Source of the DNA: Microcoleus sp. FACHB-672
GTDB lineage: Bacteria > Cyanobacteriota > Cyanobacteriia > Cyanobacteriales > Oscillatoriaceae
Assembly: GCF_014695725.1 (NCBI RefSeq)
Contig: NZ_JACJOU010000022.1
Location: 62,001 to 126,000, forward strand
Direction: 5' to 3'
Length of the DNA: 64,000 nucleotides
The translations under genes were made by a program, and so were the position numbers. Each line of letters begins with the position of its first letter. The first letter of the stretch is position 1. Of this stretch, positions 1 through 9,773 are shown one piece after another. The notes under the pieces are model-generated. The model was given only the letters and a program-made list of their open reading frames with translations, was not told the origin of the DNA and ran no database searches.

Positions 1-198
1 CGCCACCCGTTCCGCGCAAATCGTTAAACCATAAGAAGCATTTTCAACATTGCAGCCGGCAAATAAATTTCCCTTTTTCGTGAGAACCGCCGCCCCAACC
101 TTAAATTGAGAATAAGGAGCATAAGCCCGTTTAACCGCCTCCAAAGCTGCCGATAACAGTCGAGAACGATCTTCAGTCGAAAGACTTAAACAAGTCAT
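1..198 (-). CDS. cdd: Cytidine deaminase, N-terminal 66 residues (gene runs off the window)
   Basis: Hydrolyses cytidine or deoxycytidine to uridine and ammonia in pyrimidine salvage; cytoplasmic, zinc-dependent. The reverse strand reads from an ATG at 198 to the window edge without a stop. Visible family marks are YAPYSQFKVGAA (about residues 26-37), the substrate-binding NVENASYG (50-57), and CAER (61-64), which carries the first zinc cysteine and the proton-shuttle glutamate. The second zinc motif (PCGxCRQ) lies outside the window. The short homotetrameric form is expected. No neighbour within the window shares its pathway. Identification is firm; intactness beyond residue 66 cannot be judged. 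Confidence 0.9.
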   Translation of the reverse strand, partial: MTCLSLSTEDRSRLLSAALEAVKRAYAPYSQFKVGAAVLTKKGNLFAGCNVENASYGLTICAERVA

Positions 199-456
199 AT
201 TAATAAATTCAATAAACCTTCCAAAAAAACCTTAAAAGTCGGCAAATCTTGTATTTTAGTAGCTAATAACAACTAACCGCAAAACATACCCATTCCCTCA
301 GTCATTAAACCCTTACAAAAATCCAAAATAATCTAAATTCTTATAAAACAGCCCATAACCCATCTGTGTTTATCTGTGGATGCAGGTGGAACTTGAATAA
401 CGAGCAAAGCAAATTCCAGTTTCACCTGCGGAATCTGTGGGTAGAAAACTCTTTCA

Positions 457-1797
457 CTAATTTCCAAACTCTTTCCCACCACTTTTGCGCTCAGGCGATC
501 CTGCCGGCACCGGCATCACCAGCACCTTATCAACCCGGTTGCCATCCATATCCACCACTTCAACCCGTAAATTATGCCACACAAAATGATCAGCAGAATT
601 GGGAATACGCCCCAACTGCGTAATCACAAACCCCCCCATTGTGTTATAATTTTCGTCCTTCTCTTCCCGACTATCCTCAATTCCAAATAGTTCAAAAAAC
701 TCATCCACTGATAACATCCCATCCAGCAACCAAGAACCATCCTCACGTTGCACAATTTGCGGATCATCCGACTCATCAATAGAGGGAATATCCCCAACAA
801 TCTCAATTAAAATGTCATTAATGGTCACTAATCCCTGGATAATGCCGTATTCATCCACAACGAGTACGATGTGAGTGCCCGTTTGCTTGAATAACTCTAG
901 AACTTTCAATCCTCGCGTGCTTTCTGGGACAAATAAAGGCCGGCGCAACAGCATGGTCAAATCGAGTGGTTCCCCAGCCAAACAACGAGATAATAAATCC
1001 GTCACTTGCACAACACCCAGCACATTGTCAAGCTCGCTCTGACAAACTAAAAGCCGAGAATGGTTGCTGTTGATCATCTTTTGTCGGTTTGCCTCAGCCG
1101 AGTCCTCCAAGTTCAGCCAGACAATTTCTGGTCTCGGTGTCATCAGCGCACTGACAGGGCGATCTCCTAGGCGAAACACCCGTTCCACCATGTCTTGTTC
1201 GGCTTCCTCAAACGTTCCCGCCTCAGTGCCTTGCTCAATTAAAACTTTGATCTCTTCCTCTGTCACTTGTGGCTCTGTAGAGGGTGTAATGCCCATCATC
1301 CGCACCACAATATCTGTCGAAGCGCTTAACAGATAAACAATGGGAGAAGCTAATCTAGCCAGCATCCGCATCGGAATGGCGACTACAGCAGCCAGCGGTT
1401 CCGGGTTATTCAGCGCCAATCGCTTGGGCACGAGTTCACCAATAATCAGTGTCAGATAGGTGATAATCAGCACTGAAATGATAGTCGCGAGTAATTCTCT
1501 GTATGGATTCAGGAAGGGAACAAGACTGAGCAGGGGCGTTAGTATTTTAGAAAATGTGGTTTCACCGAAGGCACCGGAGACGATCGCCAACAATGTGATC
1601 CCCACCTGAACCGTTGGCAAGAACTGATTCGGGGCATTTGCCAGTTCTAGCGCTGTACGGGCCTTAATATCACCTTGGTTGGCTATCTGTTGCAAACGTG
1701 CTTTGCGGGAAGAGACGATGGCCATCTCTGACATAACAAAGAGGCCATTTGCCAAAATTAGCAGGAGAATAATCAGAATTTCAATGGTTGGGGACAT
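457..1797 (-). CDS. CNNM/CorC-type hemolysin-family membrane protein (DUF21-CBS-CorC_HlyC)
   Basis: 446 residues. Residues 1-190 form the DUF21 membrane domain with about four hydrophobic helices and the conserved ELVPKRLALNNPE. Two CBS motifs follow (about 205-335; marked by LMTPRPEIVWL and then IQGLVTINDILIEIVGDI), then a CorC_HlyC domain (about 350-430; NTMGGFVITQLGRIP). Relatives of this architecture are linked to magnesium or cobalt efflux or homeostasis; the older TlyC hemolysin name is not good evidence for hemolysis. The substrate cannot be told from sequence. The gene stands alone, divergent from mfd. ATG at 1797 gives a start directly before the first transmembrane helix, as usual for the family. 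Confidence 0.88.
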   Translation of the reverse strand: MSPTIEILIILLLILANGLFVMSEMAIVSSRKARLQQIANQGDIKARTALELANAPNQFLPTVQVGITLLAIVSGAFGETTFSKILTPLLSLVPFLNPYRELLATIISVLIITYLTLIIGELVPKRLALNNPEPLAAVVAIPMRMLARLASPIVYLLSASTDIVVRMMGITPSTEPQVTEEEIKVLIEQGTEAGTFEEAEQDMVERVFRLGDRPVSALMTPRPEIVWLNLEDSAEANRQKMINSNHSRLLVCQSELDNVLGVVQVTDLLSRCLAGEPLDLTMLLRRPLFVPESTRGLKVLELFKQTGTHIVLVVDEYGIIQGLVTINDILIEIVGDIPSIDESDDPQIVQREDGSWLLDGMLSVDEFFELFGIEDSREEKDENYNTMGGFVITQLGRIPNSADHFVWHNLRVEVVDMDGNRVDKVLVMPVPAGSPERKSGGKEFGN

Positions 1798-2168
1798 TGC
1801 TAAAGGTGCCGGGGGTTAGGGGCTAGTTTGACGTGAAGAGTGTAGAGCCGATCTTTAATTTCACTGTTTACTCGTTACTGTTCACTCTCCAGACTCCTGA
1901 CTTCTGAGCTTGCAACTAAATTAGCATTTTGTGCCCAACAGTAAATATGTCACAAGCTCTGTTGCGCTGCGAACCGGCTTCTAAAATGAGGAAAGTAGGC
2001 AAATCACCTCCTCCTGTGTTGTCCCTTACCTGTTAAACAATTTCTACCACTGCTTTAATATCCGATTGATTCGTGATAAAAAAACAGTCCACCAAAAGCT
2101 AGAACCTAAATCTATCAAGGATTTCAACAATTCTCTTCATCTAGAATCTAAACTGTAAAATCGAGACT
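1798..2168. other. Divergent intergenic region between the CNNM gene and mfd
   Basis: 371 bases that must hold the promoters of both divergent genes. I see no ORF with a convincing start and no clear hairpin. The stretch near 1855-1905 has degenerate direct repeats built on TACTGTTCACT-like words. Confidence 0.5.
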
Positions 2169-5100
2169 ATGGCTTTCTCTTCTATTATTCGTGCCCTTGG
2201 GCGAACCCAGCTAAGTACAGAACTCCTGAACAAACTGCACCGGCAGCGTTCCCTTGCCCTCAATGGCTTCCCTCGCTTGCCCAAAGGCATGGTGGCTTCA
2301 GCCTTGGCACAGCAAGAAGGGCGTAATTTGTTGGTTGTGGCAGCAACCTTAGAAGAAGCCGGTCGCTGGGCGGCTCAGATCGAAGCAATGGGCTGGCAAA
2401 CGGTACATTTTTACCCCACCTCGGAAGCATCGCCCTACGAACCATTTGACCCAGAATCCGAGACGACTTGGGGGCAAATGCAGGTGCTAGCCGATTTGGT
2501 GCAAGGAGAAAAAAATTTAGCTATTGTCGCCACAGAAAGGGCACTGCAACCTCATTTACCCCCTGTTGAGACGTTTAAACCCTACTGCCTCACCCTAAAT
2601 CGAGGCATGACATGGGATTTAGCCACCTTCAGCGAGAAGCTAGCGCAGTTGGGCTATGAGCGCGTTCCCCAAGTGGAAACAGAGGGACAGTGGAGCCGGC
2701 GTGGGGATATTATTGATATCTTTCCCGTTGCTGCTGAATTGCCGGTGCGCTTGGATTGGTTTGGCGACGACTTAGAGGATTTACGCGAGTTTGACCCCGC
2801 AACCCAGCGATCCCTCGATAAAGTTGACCGGCTGGTACTCACCCCCACAGATTTTGCGCCCATTGTTATCGAAGCGCTGCCCAGCAATTTTAAATTTTCC
2901 AGCGTAGATTTAGAACTGGAGGAATCAAACGGGCAATCGAAAAATTCCAAACCTTTAGAAGGGGTTCGCCGGCTCTTGGGTATGGCGTTTGATGCGCCGG
3001 CATCCCTCCTCGACTATTTACCTGAAAATACTTTAGTTGCCATTGATGAGCCAGAACAGTGTCAAGCGCACGGTGATCGCTGGTATGAACACGTCGAAGA
3101 ACACTGGCAAACCGTAGGCGCACCCCTATCACTGCCCAAAATTCACCGCTCTTTTACAGATTCCCTGGCAGCCGCCGGCAGCTTTGAATATTTAACCTTA
3201 TCTGAACTCGCAGAAACCTCTGCCACCCAGCAATCCGCGCTCAACTTGGCCAGCCGGCCAGTGCCGGTGACGCCCCACCAATTTGCGAAAATCGCCGATA
3301 TTGTGCGGCAAGAGCGAGATCGCGGCTTTACCGTGTTCCTTGTCTCCGCACAGCCTTCGCGCTCCGTTTCTCTGCTGCAAGAACACGACTGTCCCGCCCA
3401 GTTTGTCCCCAATCCCCGCGACTATCCCGCGATTGATAAGTTAGCGATCTCGCACACGCCGGTGGCGCTGAAATATAGTGGACTTGCAGAACTCGAAGGA
3501 TTTGTTTTACCCACGTTTCGCTTAGTTGTTGTTACTGATCGGGAGTTTTTCGGACAGCATTCTTTAGCGACACCCAGCTATGTTCGTAAGCGCCGGCGTG
3601 CGACATCCAAGCAAGTTGATCCCAACAAGCTCAGTCCCGGTGATTATGTGGTTCACCGGCATCATGGCGTCGGCAAATTTCTCAAGCTGGAAAGTCTCAG
3701 CATCAACAAAGACACCCGTGAGTATTTGGTGGTGAAATATGCAGACGGCTTGCTGAGAGTTGCCGCCGATCAGTTGGGTTCCCTGTCGCGCTATCGTACT
3801 GCTGACGGAAGGGCACCGGAACTGAATAAATTAACCGGCAAAGCTTGGGAATCGACGAAAAACAAAGTCCGCAAAACTGTTAAAAAGCTGGCGGTTGACT
3901 TGCTCAATCTCTACGCCAAGCGATCGCAGCAGCAGGGAACTGCTTACCCGCCAGATATGCCTTGGCAGCAGGAATTAGAAGATTCTTTTCCCTATCAACC
4001 GACAACGGATCAATTGAAGGCAACGCAAGATGTGAAGCGGGATATGGAAAGCGCTCGCCCGATGGATCGCTTGGTGTGCGGCGATGTCGGGTTTGGTAAA
4101 ACAGAAGTGGCGATCCGCGCAATTTTTAAAGCCGTGACTGCCGGCAAACAAGTCGCCCTCCTGGCACCGACTACGATTCTGACGCAGCAGCACTATCACA
4201 CGCTCAAAGAACGTTTTGCCCCTTACCCGATTCATATTGGTTTACTCAACCGCTTCCGTAGTGCTGAGGAACGCCGCGAAATTCAGCGCCGGCTGGCGAC
4301 GGGCGAACTGGATGTGGTTGTCGGCACTCAGGCAATTTTAAGCAAGGGTGTCAGCTTCAAGGATTTGGGGCTGATGGTGGTGGATGAGGAACAGCGTTTT
4401 GGGGTGAACCAGAAGGAAAAGATTAAATCCCTGAAAACGCAAGTGGATGTGCTGACGCTCAGTGCAACGCCAATTCCTCGCACATTGTATATGTCTTTGT
4501 CGGGAATTCGGGAGATGAGTTTGATTACAACGCCACCGGCTTCTCGGCGTCCGATTCAAACCCATTTAGCCCCTTATGATGGGGAAACGGTGCGAACTGC
4601 GATTCGTCAGGAGTTGGATCGCGGGGGTCAGGTGTTTTATGTGGTGCCGCGTGTGGATGGCATTGAAGAGGTTGCCGGTCAGTTGCGGGAAATGCTGCCG
4701 GGAAGTCGGATTGCGATCGCACATGGGCAATTGGATGAGTCAGAGTTGGAAGCGACGATGCTGGCGTTTAGTGCCGGCGAGGCGGATATTTTGCTTTGTA
4801 CAACCATTATTGAATCGGGTTTAGATATTCCCCGCGTGAATACGATTCTGATTGAAGATGCCCAGAAGTTTGGTTTGGCGCAGTTGTACCAGTTGCGAGG
4901 ACGGGTGGGACGTGCCGGCATTCAAGCTCATGCCTGGTTGTTCTATCGCAAACAAAGTCAACTGACGGATAGTGCGCGGCAGCGTTTGAGAGCGATTCAG
5001 GAGTTCACTCAGTTGGGTTCTGGCTATCAGTTGGCAATGCGGGATATGGAAATCCGGGGCGTTGGCAATCTCTTGGGTGCTGAACAATCGGGGCAGATGG

Positions 5101-5645
5101 ATGTGATCGGCTTTGATCTCTATATGGAAATGCTGGAAGAGGCGATTCGCGAAATTCGCGGTCAAGAAATTCCACAAGTGGACGATACGCAAATCGATCT
5201 GCACTTGACTGCGTTTATCCCGGCTGATTATATCCCGGATTTGGATCAGAAGATGAGCGCTTACCGGGCTGTGGCGTCTGCCGGCTCTAAGCAGGAATTA
5301 AAGCAAATTGAGGCAGATTGGCGAGATCGCTATGGTGCCATGCCACGCGCTGCAGAGCAGTTGGTGCGGGTGGTGGAACTGAAACAGTGTGCCAAAAAGC
5401 TGGGCTTTTCGCGGATTAAACCGGAAGGATCTCAGCACGTTGTTTTGGAAACGCCAATGGAGGAACCGGCTTGGAATTTACTCAAGGCGAATTTACCGGA
5501 ACATTTGCAGTCGCGATTTGTTTACAGTGCCGGTAAAGTGACGGTTCGAGGCTTGGGTATTTTAAATGCCGATAAGCAACTGGAACACTTGATAGATTGG
5601 CTGGGCAGAATGCAAGGAGCACTACCAGAGCCGGCACTGGTTTAA
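2169..5645 (+). CDS. mfd: Transcription-repair coupling factor Mfd
   Basis: Removes RNA polymerase stalled at DNA lesions and recruits UvrA for nucleotide excision repair. At 1158 residues it has the full family length. Order: UvrB-like N-terminal region (about 1-340), RNA polymerase interacting CarD-like domain beginning [15 protein letters not shown] (about 486), superfamily 2 helicase with Walker [10 protein letters not shown] (about 637) and the DEEQ box (about 738), the helicase C lobe with [10 protein letters not shown], and the C-terminal TRCF domain. HIP1 octamers lie within the coding sequence near 3921 and 4713. No sign of damage. Monocistronic; a hairpin follows the stop. Confidence 0.97.
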   Translation: MAFSSIIRALGRTQLSTELLNKLHRQRSLALNGFPRLPKGMVASALAQQEGRNLLVVAATLEEAGRWAAQIEAMGWQTVHFYPTSEASPYEPFDPESETTWGQMQVLADLVQGEKNLAIVATERALQPHLPPVETFKPYCLTLNRGMTWDLATFSEKLAQLGYERVPQVETEGQWSRRGDIIDIFPVAAELPVRLDWFGDDLEDLREFDPATQRSLDKVDRLVLTPTDFAPIVIEALPSNFKFSSVDLELEESNGQSKNSKPLEGVRRLLGMAFDAPASLLDYLPENTLVAIDEPEQCQAHGDRWYEHVEEHWQTVGAPLSLPKIHRSFTDSLAAAGSFEYLTLSELAETSATQQSALNLASRPVPVTPHQFAKIADIVRQERDRGFTVFLVSAQPSRSVSLLQEHDCPAQFVPNPRDYPAIDKLAISHTPVALKYSGLAELEGFVLPTFRLVVVTDREFFGQHSLATPSYVRKRRRATSKQVDPNKLSPGDYVVHRHHGVGKFLKLESLSINKDTREYLVVKYADGLLRVAADQLGSLSRYRTADGRAPELNKLTGKAWESTKNKVRKTVKKLAVDLLNLYAKRSQQQGTAYPPDMPWQQELEDSFPYQPTTDQLKATQDVKRDMESARPMDRLVCGDVGFGKTEVAIRAIFKAVTAGKQVALLAPTTILTQQHYHTLKERFAPYPIHIGLLNRFRSAEERREIQRRLATGELDVVVGTQAILSKGVSFKDLGLMVVDEEQRFGVNQKEKIKSLKTQVDVLTLSATPIPRTLYMSLSGIREMSLITTPPASRRPIQTHLAPYDGETVRTAIRQELDRGGQVFYVVPRVDGIEEVAGQLREMLPGSRIAIAHGQLDESELEATMLAFSAGEADILLCTTIIESGLDIPRVNTILIEDAQKFGLAQLYQLRGRVGRAGIQAHAWLFYRKQSQLTDSARQRLRAIQEFTQLGSGYQLAMRDMEIRGVGNLLGAEQSGQMDVIGFDLYMEMLEEAIREIRGQEIPQVDDTQIDLHLTAFIPADYIPDLDQKMSAYRAVASAGSKQELKQIEADWRDRYGAMPRAAEQLVRVVELKQCAKKLGFSRIKPEGSQHVVLETPMEEPAWNLLKANLPEHLQSRFVYSAGKVTVRGLGILNADKQLEHLIDWLGRMQGALPEPALV

Positions 5646-5650
5646 ATATT

Positions 5651-5688
5651 GAGGTTGAAGCCGCAGTTTTTTTGCCGGCTTCAACCTC
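5651..5688. terminator. 13-bp inverted repeat behind mfd
   Basis: GAGGTTGAAGCCG (5651-5663) is the exact reverse complement of CGGCTTCAACCTC (5676-5688), with a 12-base loop holding a run of seven T. It starts six bases after the mfd stop and separates mfd from the oppositely oriented carbonic anhydrase remnant. There is no clean T-tract directly after the stem on either strand, so the terminator role is inferred from position and stem strength. Confidence 0.6.
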
Positions 5689-5693
5689 TGCGC

Positions 5694-5846
5694 TCAACTT
5701 TTTGCCACTTTCAAGGCGTCTGCTTGCGCCTGAGTTGTAATCATTGCTTTTTCTGGCACTTGCGCCCCGTCGCGCAGTTTTACGCCAACCACAATTGCGC
5801 CGGTTCCAATCTTCACACGGTTTCCGACTTTAGATGTATTTAACGT
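5694..5846 (-). pseudogene. Remnant of a gamma-class carbonic anhydrase (C-terminal ~45 residues only)
   Basis: The reverse strand is open from a TAA at 5847-5849 to a TGA at 5694-5696. Its product contains VKIGTGAIVVGVKLRDG followed by AMITTQAQADAL. This matches the end of the left-handed beta-helix and the C-terminal helix start of gamma-carbonic anhydrases, where the segment VxITTQxQAD is characteristic. No zinc histidines and no upstream hexapeptide repeats can be found in any frame of the 600 bases upstream. A GTG within it could start a 40-residue peptide, but that would be far too short for an enzyme. I call it a decayed gene tail; a short functional ORF is the less likely alternative. 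Confidence 0.55.
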
Positions 5847-6520
5847 TTAATTTTGTCTGTCTGTCAATCAAAATTCTATAACGTCCAGGTCAGTCCCTCA
5901 GTGTCTCTACACTGGGTTAGGTATCCGTTGTTATTTCGCCGGCACTTCTAAGCACTAAGAAATAACCTCTAAACCTCTTTGTTACCTTTGAAGTGATTGA
6001 GACGATTTCAATTGGTAGCAAAAATTACACTTTAAATTTATGAAGTGATAATAATTATATTATAACTTAAATATTTTTATGCTTCAAGGCAAGTCAATCT
6101 TAGGTTGTACTATTCATAGCTGTACTTTCAAAAAATCTGACTCTAGGTACTCCTGCTTTTAGTAAAAAAGGTTTTATATAAGATAGAGAGCTTCCTTCTA
6201 AGCTTCGGACGCAGTAGCCAAGTTTGATAACGACTTGTTTAAGCTCGGCTCAGAAATTCTAATCAATTGTTTTGAGCGGAAAACCCAACTGATTTTTCGC
6301 ACAGTCTATATGCTAAATTATGGCTGAGTTTGCCAATTTTTCTCGCTTGACTGACACAGCTCATGCTGTGGCTCGTGTTACGGTGCAATAACCTAAATTT
6401 ATTAAAAGGTTCGGATTTTTCTCTATCAGTTTCAGGAACAATCTATTGGTGGGTGTGTCAAGATAAAGAGGAATGTTACAAAACATTAAGCTCAATCCAT
6501 CAAACCGATTAGGTGAAACT
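5847..6520. other. Intergenic region upstream of the first Mo-nitrogenase-C gene
   Basis: About 670 bases, AT-rich in 6040-6180. I found no homology-bearing reading frame on either strand. It probably holds the promoter of the gene starting at 6521 and the lost upstream part of the carbonic anhydrase remnant, decayed beyond recognition. Confidence 0.4.
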
Positions 6521-6883
6521 ATGGGCACCATCTGGACAAACTCTCACTCAGCCTCTTTCTCTAGTTTAAAGGGAGCTGGAAAGCGCTTAAAAGCGGCCAA
6601 ACACGCGAAACTTTCCAAACTAAAAATCGATCTGCTGCAACCTGTGCGTCAGCGGCTTGATCAATGGGAAATTCGCGATCCTGAACTTGCTAAGTTTCTG
6701 TATAAAGCGATTCCGGCACAGTGTCCCTTTGAGCGAGATATCAAGATTCTTGGCCATAAAGTTGGGCATATTCCTCCATTGTGCAAGCTCAATCCCCTGT
6801 ACGATCAATTGGTTGGTTTGCGTTTTCGCGCCTTGTGCTATTTAGTTGATGAGTGCGGTGTAGATATTCAATCTTGCGCTTGA
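6521..6883 (+). CDS. Mo-dependent nitrogenase C-terminal domain family protein, copy 1
   Basis: 120 residues from the ATG at 6521. The C-terminal 75 residues belong to the cyanobacterial Mo-nitrogenase-C family: IPAQCPFERDIKILG, then IPPLCKLNPLYDQLVGLRFR and CYLVDECGVD. The domain name is historical; these small proteins occur in species without nitrogenase and their role is unknown. Four cysteines (QCPF, LCKL, LCYL, DECG) are shared with the copy at 9774, which may indicate metal or disulfide chemistry. An ATG at 6473 is in frame, but AGGTGAAACT just before 6521 matches the ribosome-binding context of copy 2, so 6521 is preferred. No nif genes nearby. Confidence 0.8.
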   Translation: MGTIWTNSHSASFSSLKGAGKRLKAAKHAKLSKLKIDLLQPVRQRLDQWEIRDPELAKFLYKAIPAQCPFERDIKILGHKVGHIPPLCKLNPLYDQLVGLRFRALCYLVDECGVDIQSCA

Positions 6884-7361
6884 AACTAACGAACAAAACC
6901 ACAAAATTAAAACCAACCACTCTTGAAACAGTTCAACTCATTAAGGATAGCCGGCATCCCAAAACCTTTGCACTTTCTTTTCCCCCGTTACACAGTTAAA
7001 TTGTCCATTGGGGAATAGCGGGAGGGCCGGTAGAAAAATCGATAGAGTCTCTACAGTGATAAGGCTCTAAAAATATAAATCACCACACAACTGACTCCAG
7101 AATCGCTCACAACACGCAACGCGGTTCCCTGGCAAAATATTTCTACTAGCAATCATATTTCACCCATTTGGGTGATGCAAAAGCATGACTTCAAAATAAG
7201 GGAAGTCGAGAGACAATCATTGCAAAGGAAGTGAATCACATCACACTATTTCACTTCTGCCATAAACTCTCTTCAGACATGGGAACTTCTTAAAAGCGAT
7301 TCTCCTCAAATATAGAGAATCAAGCAATAATTAGCCTTAACCTTTTGGAGTGATTTAAATC
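6884..7361. other. Intergenic region upstream of the SLH protein gene
   Basis: 478 bases with no supportable ORF. TTTTGGAGTGA at 7341-7351 provides a ribosome-binding site for the gene at 7362. The remainder shows no repeat or strong hairpin. Confidence 0.4.
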
Positions 7362-8000
7362 ATGAAACGGTTTGCTAGCCTTCTCTCACTTACAATGCTG
7401 TTGCAATTCTTGCCGGCTATCGCTCAAGCTCAAGAAACGTCTGATCCCATCCAAGAAGTAGTTGCGGCTGGGTTAATGACGAACTTCCAAGATGGAAACT
7501 TTTACCCAGAAAAACCTTTAAGCCGCGCCGAACTCGCAACGATTTTGGTAAAAACCTTTAAGCTGGATAAACGCGCTGCCGCCCAAAAAGAAACAGTGCT
7601 GGAAGTTCCTGATGTTCCCACTTCTCACTGGGCATCTAACGACATTCAAGTTGTTTTAAAAACCGGCATTATGAACGGCTATCGGGATGGAATGTTTTTC
7701 CCGAACCAAAGAGTGAGTCGGGCAGAAGCCTTTGCAATTTTCGCGCAAGCGCATGGCGTCTTTCAGTTTCCGGATGAAAACGTTGCCGCCATTATGGGCA
7801 AATATCCGGATTCTGCAACGATACCGGCTTGGGCAAAAAAATCAATGGCGACAGCGTTGTATGAGGGATTTGTAAATACTGATGCGAGTAACAGTATTAA
7901 TCCTTTAAATCCCATGACACGGGCAGATATGGCTTACGCATTAAGTCAATACTTGGAACGGCAACAAAAACCGGCTTCTGTTCCCAGCGCAGAGAGTTAA
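7362..8000 (+). CDS. Exported S-layer homology (SLH) domain protein
   Basis: 212 residues. A signal peptide (residues 1-23, ending AIAQAQ) leads into three SLH modules that fill the mature protein: about 28-70 (MTNFQDGNFYPEKPLSRAE), 83-135 (VPDVPTSHWASNDI, GIMNGYRDGMFFPNQRVSRAE) and 145-200 (degenerate, NPMTRADMAYALSQYL). SLH domains bind peptidoglycan-linked polymers, so the product is a cell-envelope protein. There is no extra effector domain or porin barrel, so it may be only an anchor or spacer. ATG at 7362 is fixed by the signal peptide and the GGAG ribosome-binding site. The downstream cupin gene lies 58 bases away and might be co-transcribed. Confidence 0.88.
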   Translation: MKRFASLLSLTMLLQFLPAIAQAQETSDPIQEVVAAGLMTNFQDGNFYPEKPLSRAELATILVKTFKLDKRAAAQKETVLEVPDVPTSHWASNDIQVVLKTGIMNGYRDGMFFPNQRVSRAEAFAIFAQAHGVFQFPDENVAAIMGKYPDSATIPAWAKKSMATALYEGFVNTDASNSINPLNPMTRADMAYALSQYLERQQKPASVPSAES

Positions 8001-8058
8001 AATCGTGCCGGTGGGGTGATATTCTTCCTATGAAAGACCCGTAAAGGAGGCAGTGGAA

Positions 8059-8343
8059 GTGAACCAGACGATGGAAATTAAAGTTGATCGTCAACCTAGT
8101 GAAGAACACCTCAACCGGCTGGGTGCTTTTAGCTGGGGAATTTGGACGAAAGAAGCCTCTGAGTTTCCCTGGACGTATGACGAAGCGGAAACTTGCTACT
8201 TCTTAGAAGGAGATGTGGTGGTGACACCGGCAGAAGGTGAGCCGGTTGAAATGGGCAAAGGAGATTTAGTCACATTTCCAGCTGGAATGTCTTGCATTTG
8301 GAACATTCGCAAGGATGTGAAAAAGCATTATCGATTTGGATAA
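8059..8343 (+). CDS. Small single-domain cupin protein (DUF861/cupin_3 type)
   Basis: About 94 residues, a single beta-barrel cupin. WGIWTKEASEFPWTYDEAET and CYFLEGDVVVTPAEGEPVEM followed by GDLVTFPAGMSCIWNI fit the cupin_3 family, which includes ureidoglycine aminohydrolase-like domains and many small proteins of unknown function. The metal-binding histidines of classical cupins are mostly absent, so catalysis is not assured. AAAGGAGG at 8043-8050 best serves a GTG at 8059; GTG at 8053 and ATG at 8071 are alternatives. Cytoplasmic, no signal peptide. Confidence 0.82.
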   Translation: MNQTMEIKVDRQPSEEHLNRLGAFSWGIWTKEASEFPWTYDEAETCYFLEGDVVVTPAEGEPVEMGKGDLVTFPAGMSCIWNIRKDVKKHYRFG

Positions 8344-8365
8344 TTTGCTTTAAAATTTAGCACTC

Positions 8366-8406
8366 TGCCGGCATCCGCCAAAAACAATAGTAAGGCGGTG
8401 CCGGCA
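8366..8406. terminator. GC-rich hairpin built from two TGCCGGCA palindromes
   Basis: TGCCGGCA-T-CCGCC (8366-8379) pairs with GGCGG-TGCCGGCA (8394-8406) around an A-rich 14-base loop, with one T bulge. It lies 23 bases after the cupin stop. A T-run (GCTTTTTG) follows about 15 bases later, so this is a plausible but not textbook terminator. Confidence 0.55.
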
Positions 8407-8520
8407 AAGCGCTTTAAGCTTTTTGACTGTTGTAGTAATTCATACTGCTCCTAGACTACAGCATCTCAGTGGTTTACCATTATCTTATCAATTTAGAAAA
8501 TCTTCCTAGTAAGTGCAGAA

Positions 8521-9363
8521 ATGAAAAATTTTGAACTTCCTCTTGGTTTAGAAAGGTTTAGAAGTCAATTTGAAGCAACTGTCAAGCCCTATATTGAAAT
8601 CCAAACTCACGTGACAAGAGAAGTGAATCCTTGGCAAAGTAAATTTGCTGGATTTCCCTACTTGCCCAAAAACTTTGATTATCCCAAAACTCCAGAGGGT
8701 GAATATCTCTACCTCCTTGCCCAAATTAACTTCGAAGAGGTTCCGCACTTGGAGGGATTTCCCAATAAAGGAATTCTCCAATTTTATATCTCTGAACCAG
8801 GAGAGTTTTACGGTTGTGATTGGGACAAACCGACGATTCAGGAAGGTTTTCGCGTTCTTTATTTTCCCGAACCTGACTTTAACGAGAATAACCTTCTCAC
8901 AGACTTCAGTTTCTTACCAACTTTGTGGCATAGAAACTATAGTCCTTTCGGCAGCTATTCTTCATATACGCCAGACAGAAAAGACTGCTTTGCTTTAACT
9001 TTCAAATTAAACTCTTCTCCTATCACACCCGAAGATTTTAATTTTAACCAATTAATTAAAGGTGAAATAGAGGAGGTACTTAAAGAGAATAACTTCTTGC
9101 TATGGAACGAATATCATAATCAATTTGAGTTAGGACATCGGTTAGGAGGTTATCCTGAATTTATTCAAAGCGATCCCAGAGAAAACTTGCCAGAAGAAGC
9201 AGATCCGTACATTCTACTGTTGCAAATTGACTCTGATGATAGCGGCACTGACAAAATTTATATCCACTGGGGAGATGGGGGTATATGCAACTTTTTTATC
9301 AAAGAATCAGCCTTGAGAAATCTTGATTTTTCTAGCGTTTTGTATAATTGGGATTGTGCATAA
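8521..9363 (+). CDS. DUF1963 (YwqG-like) family protein
   Basis: 280 residues, cytoplasmic. The DUF1963/YwqG signature is visible: SKFAGFPYLPKNFDYPKTPEG, YLLAQINFEEVPHLEGFPNKG, LQFYISE, then C-terminal HRLGGYPEFIQSDPRE and LLLQIDSDD with IHWGDGGICNFFI. The family is widespread in bacteria and lacks an established biochemical role; members are often near toxin/immunity or stress genes, which is not the case here. ATG at 8521 places the family motif at the usual distance. It has lower GC than its neighbours, which may mean recent acquisition. Confidence 0.88.
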   Translation: MKNFELPLGLERFRSQFEATVKPYIEIQTHVTREVNPWQSKFAGFPYLPKNFDYPKTPEGEYLYLLAQINFEEVPHLEGFPNKGILQFYISEPGEFYGCDWDKPTIQEGFRVLYFPEPDFNENNLLTDFSFLPTLWHRNYSPFGSYSSYTPDRKDCFALTFKLNSSPITPEDFNFNQLIKGEIEEVLKENNFLLWNEYHNQFELGHRLGGYPEFIQSDPRENLPEEADPYILLLQIDSDDSGTDKIYIHWGDGGICNFFIKESALRNLDFSSVLYNWDCA

Positions 9364-9773
9364 ATTGGACTTTTATACAGGGAAAGGGGAAGAAGAATTC
9401 AAGATTTTGATTTTTTGCCTAAAATTGCGAATAGCGTTCGCCTTAGCTGTCAGCCAATTTCTGATCAAAACCAACAGGGGTGACTTAGAGGTTCAAAACC
9501 CACACTTGTATACGTTAAACGATCTTGCGTACCACACCCTCAAAAATACAGCCGTAGCAGTCATTCCAGCGATTTGCCAAAAGATGATAACCGCGAAACC
9601 ACGGGCGCAATCGTAACAAAGGCTACCAAACAGAAAATTTAGTTTATCAAAGCTTCACAATCTCAAGGGGACTTTTCTTTCTTCCTTTACCCAACTATTT
9701 ATTGAAATTTGTATCGTTGTAAGTAGAAACAGTAAAGAAACAAGCGACAGCCCACTCACTGGTAGGTGAAGTT
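9364..9773. other. Intergenic region between DUF1963 and the second Mo-nitrogenase-C gene
   Basis: 410 bases. A 97-codon frame starting inside the DUF1963 gene crosses it but has no recognisable domain or ribosome-binding site, so I did not call it. AGGTGAAGTT at 9764-9773 is the ribosome-binding site of the next gene. Confidence 0.4.

Noticed and set aside
366-623. 85-codon plus-strand frame
   Set aside because: It lies largely antisense to the CNNM gene, lacks a ribosome-binding site and has no domain.
9323-9616. 97-codon plus-strand frame after DUF1963
   Set aside because: It starts inside DUF1963, has no ribosome-binding site and no recognisable family.
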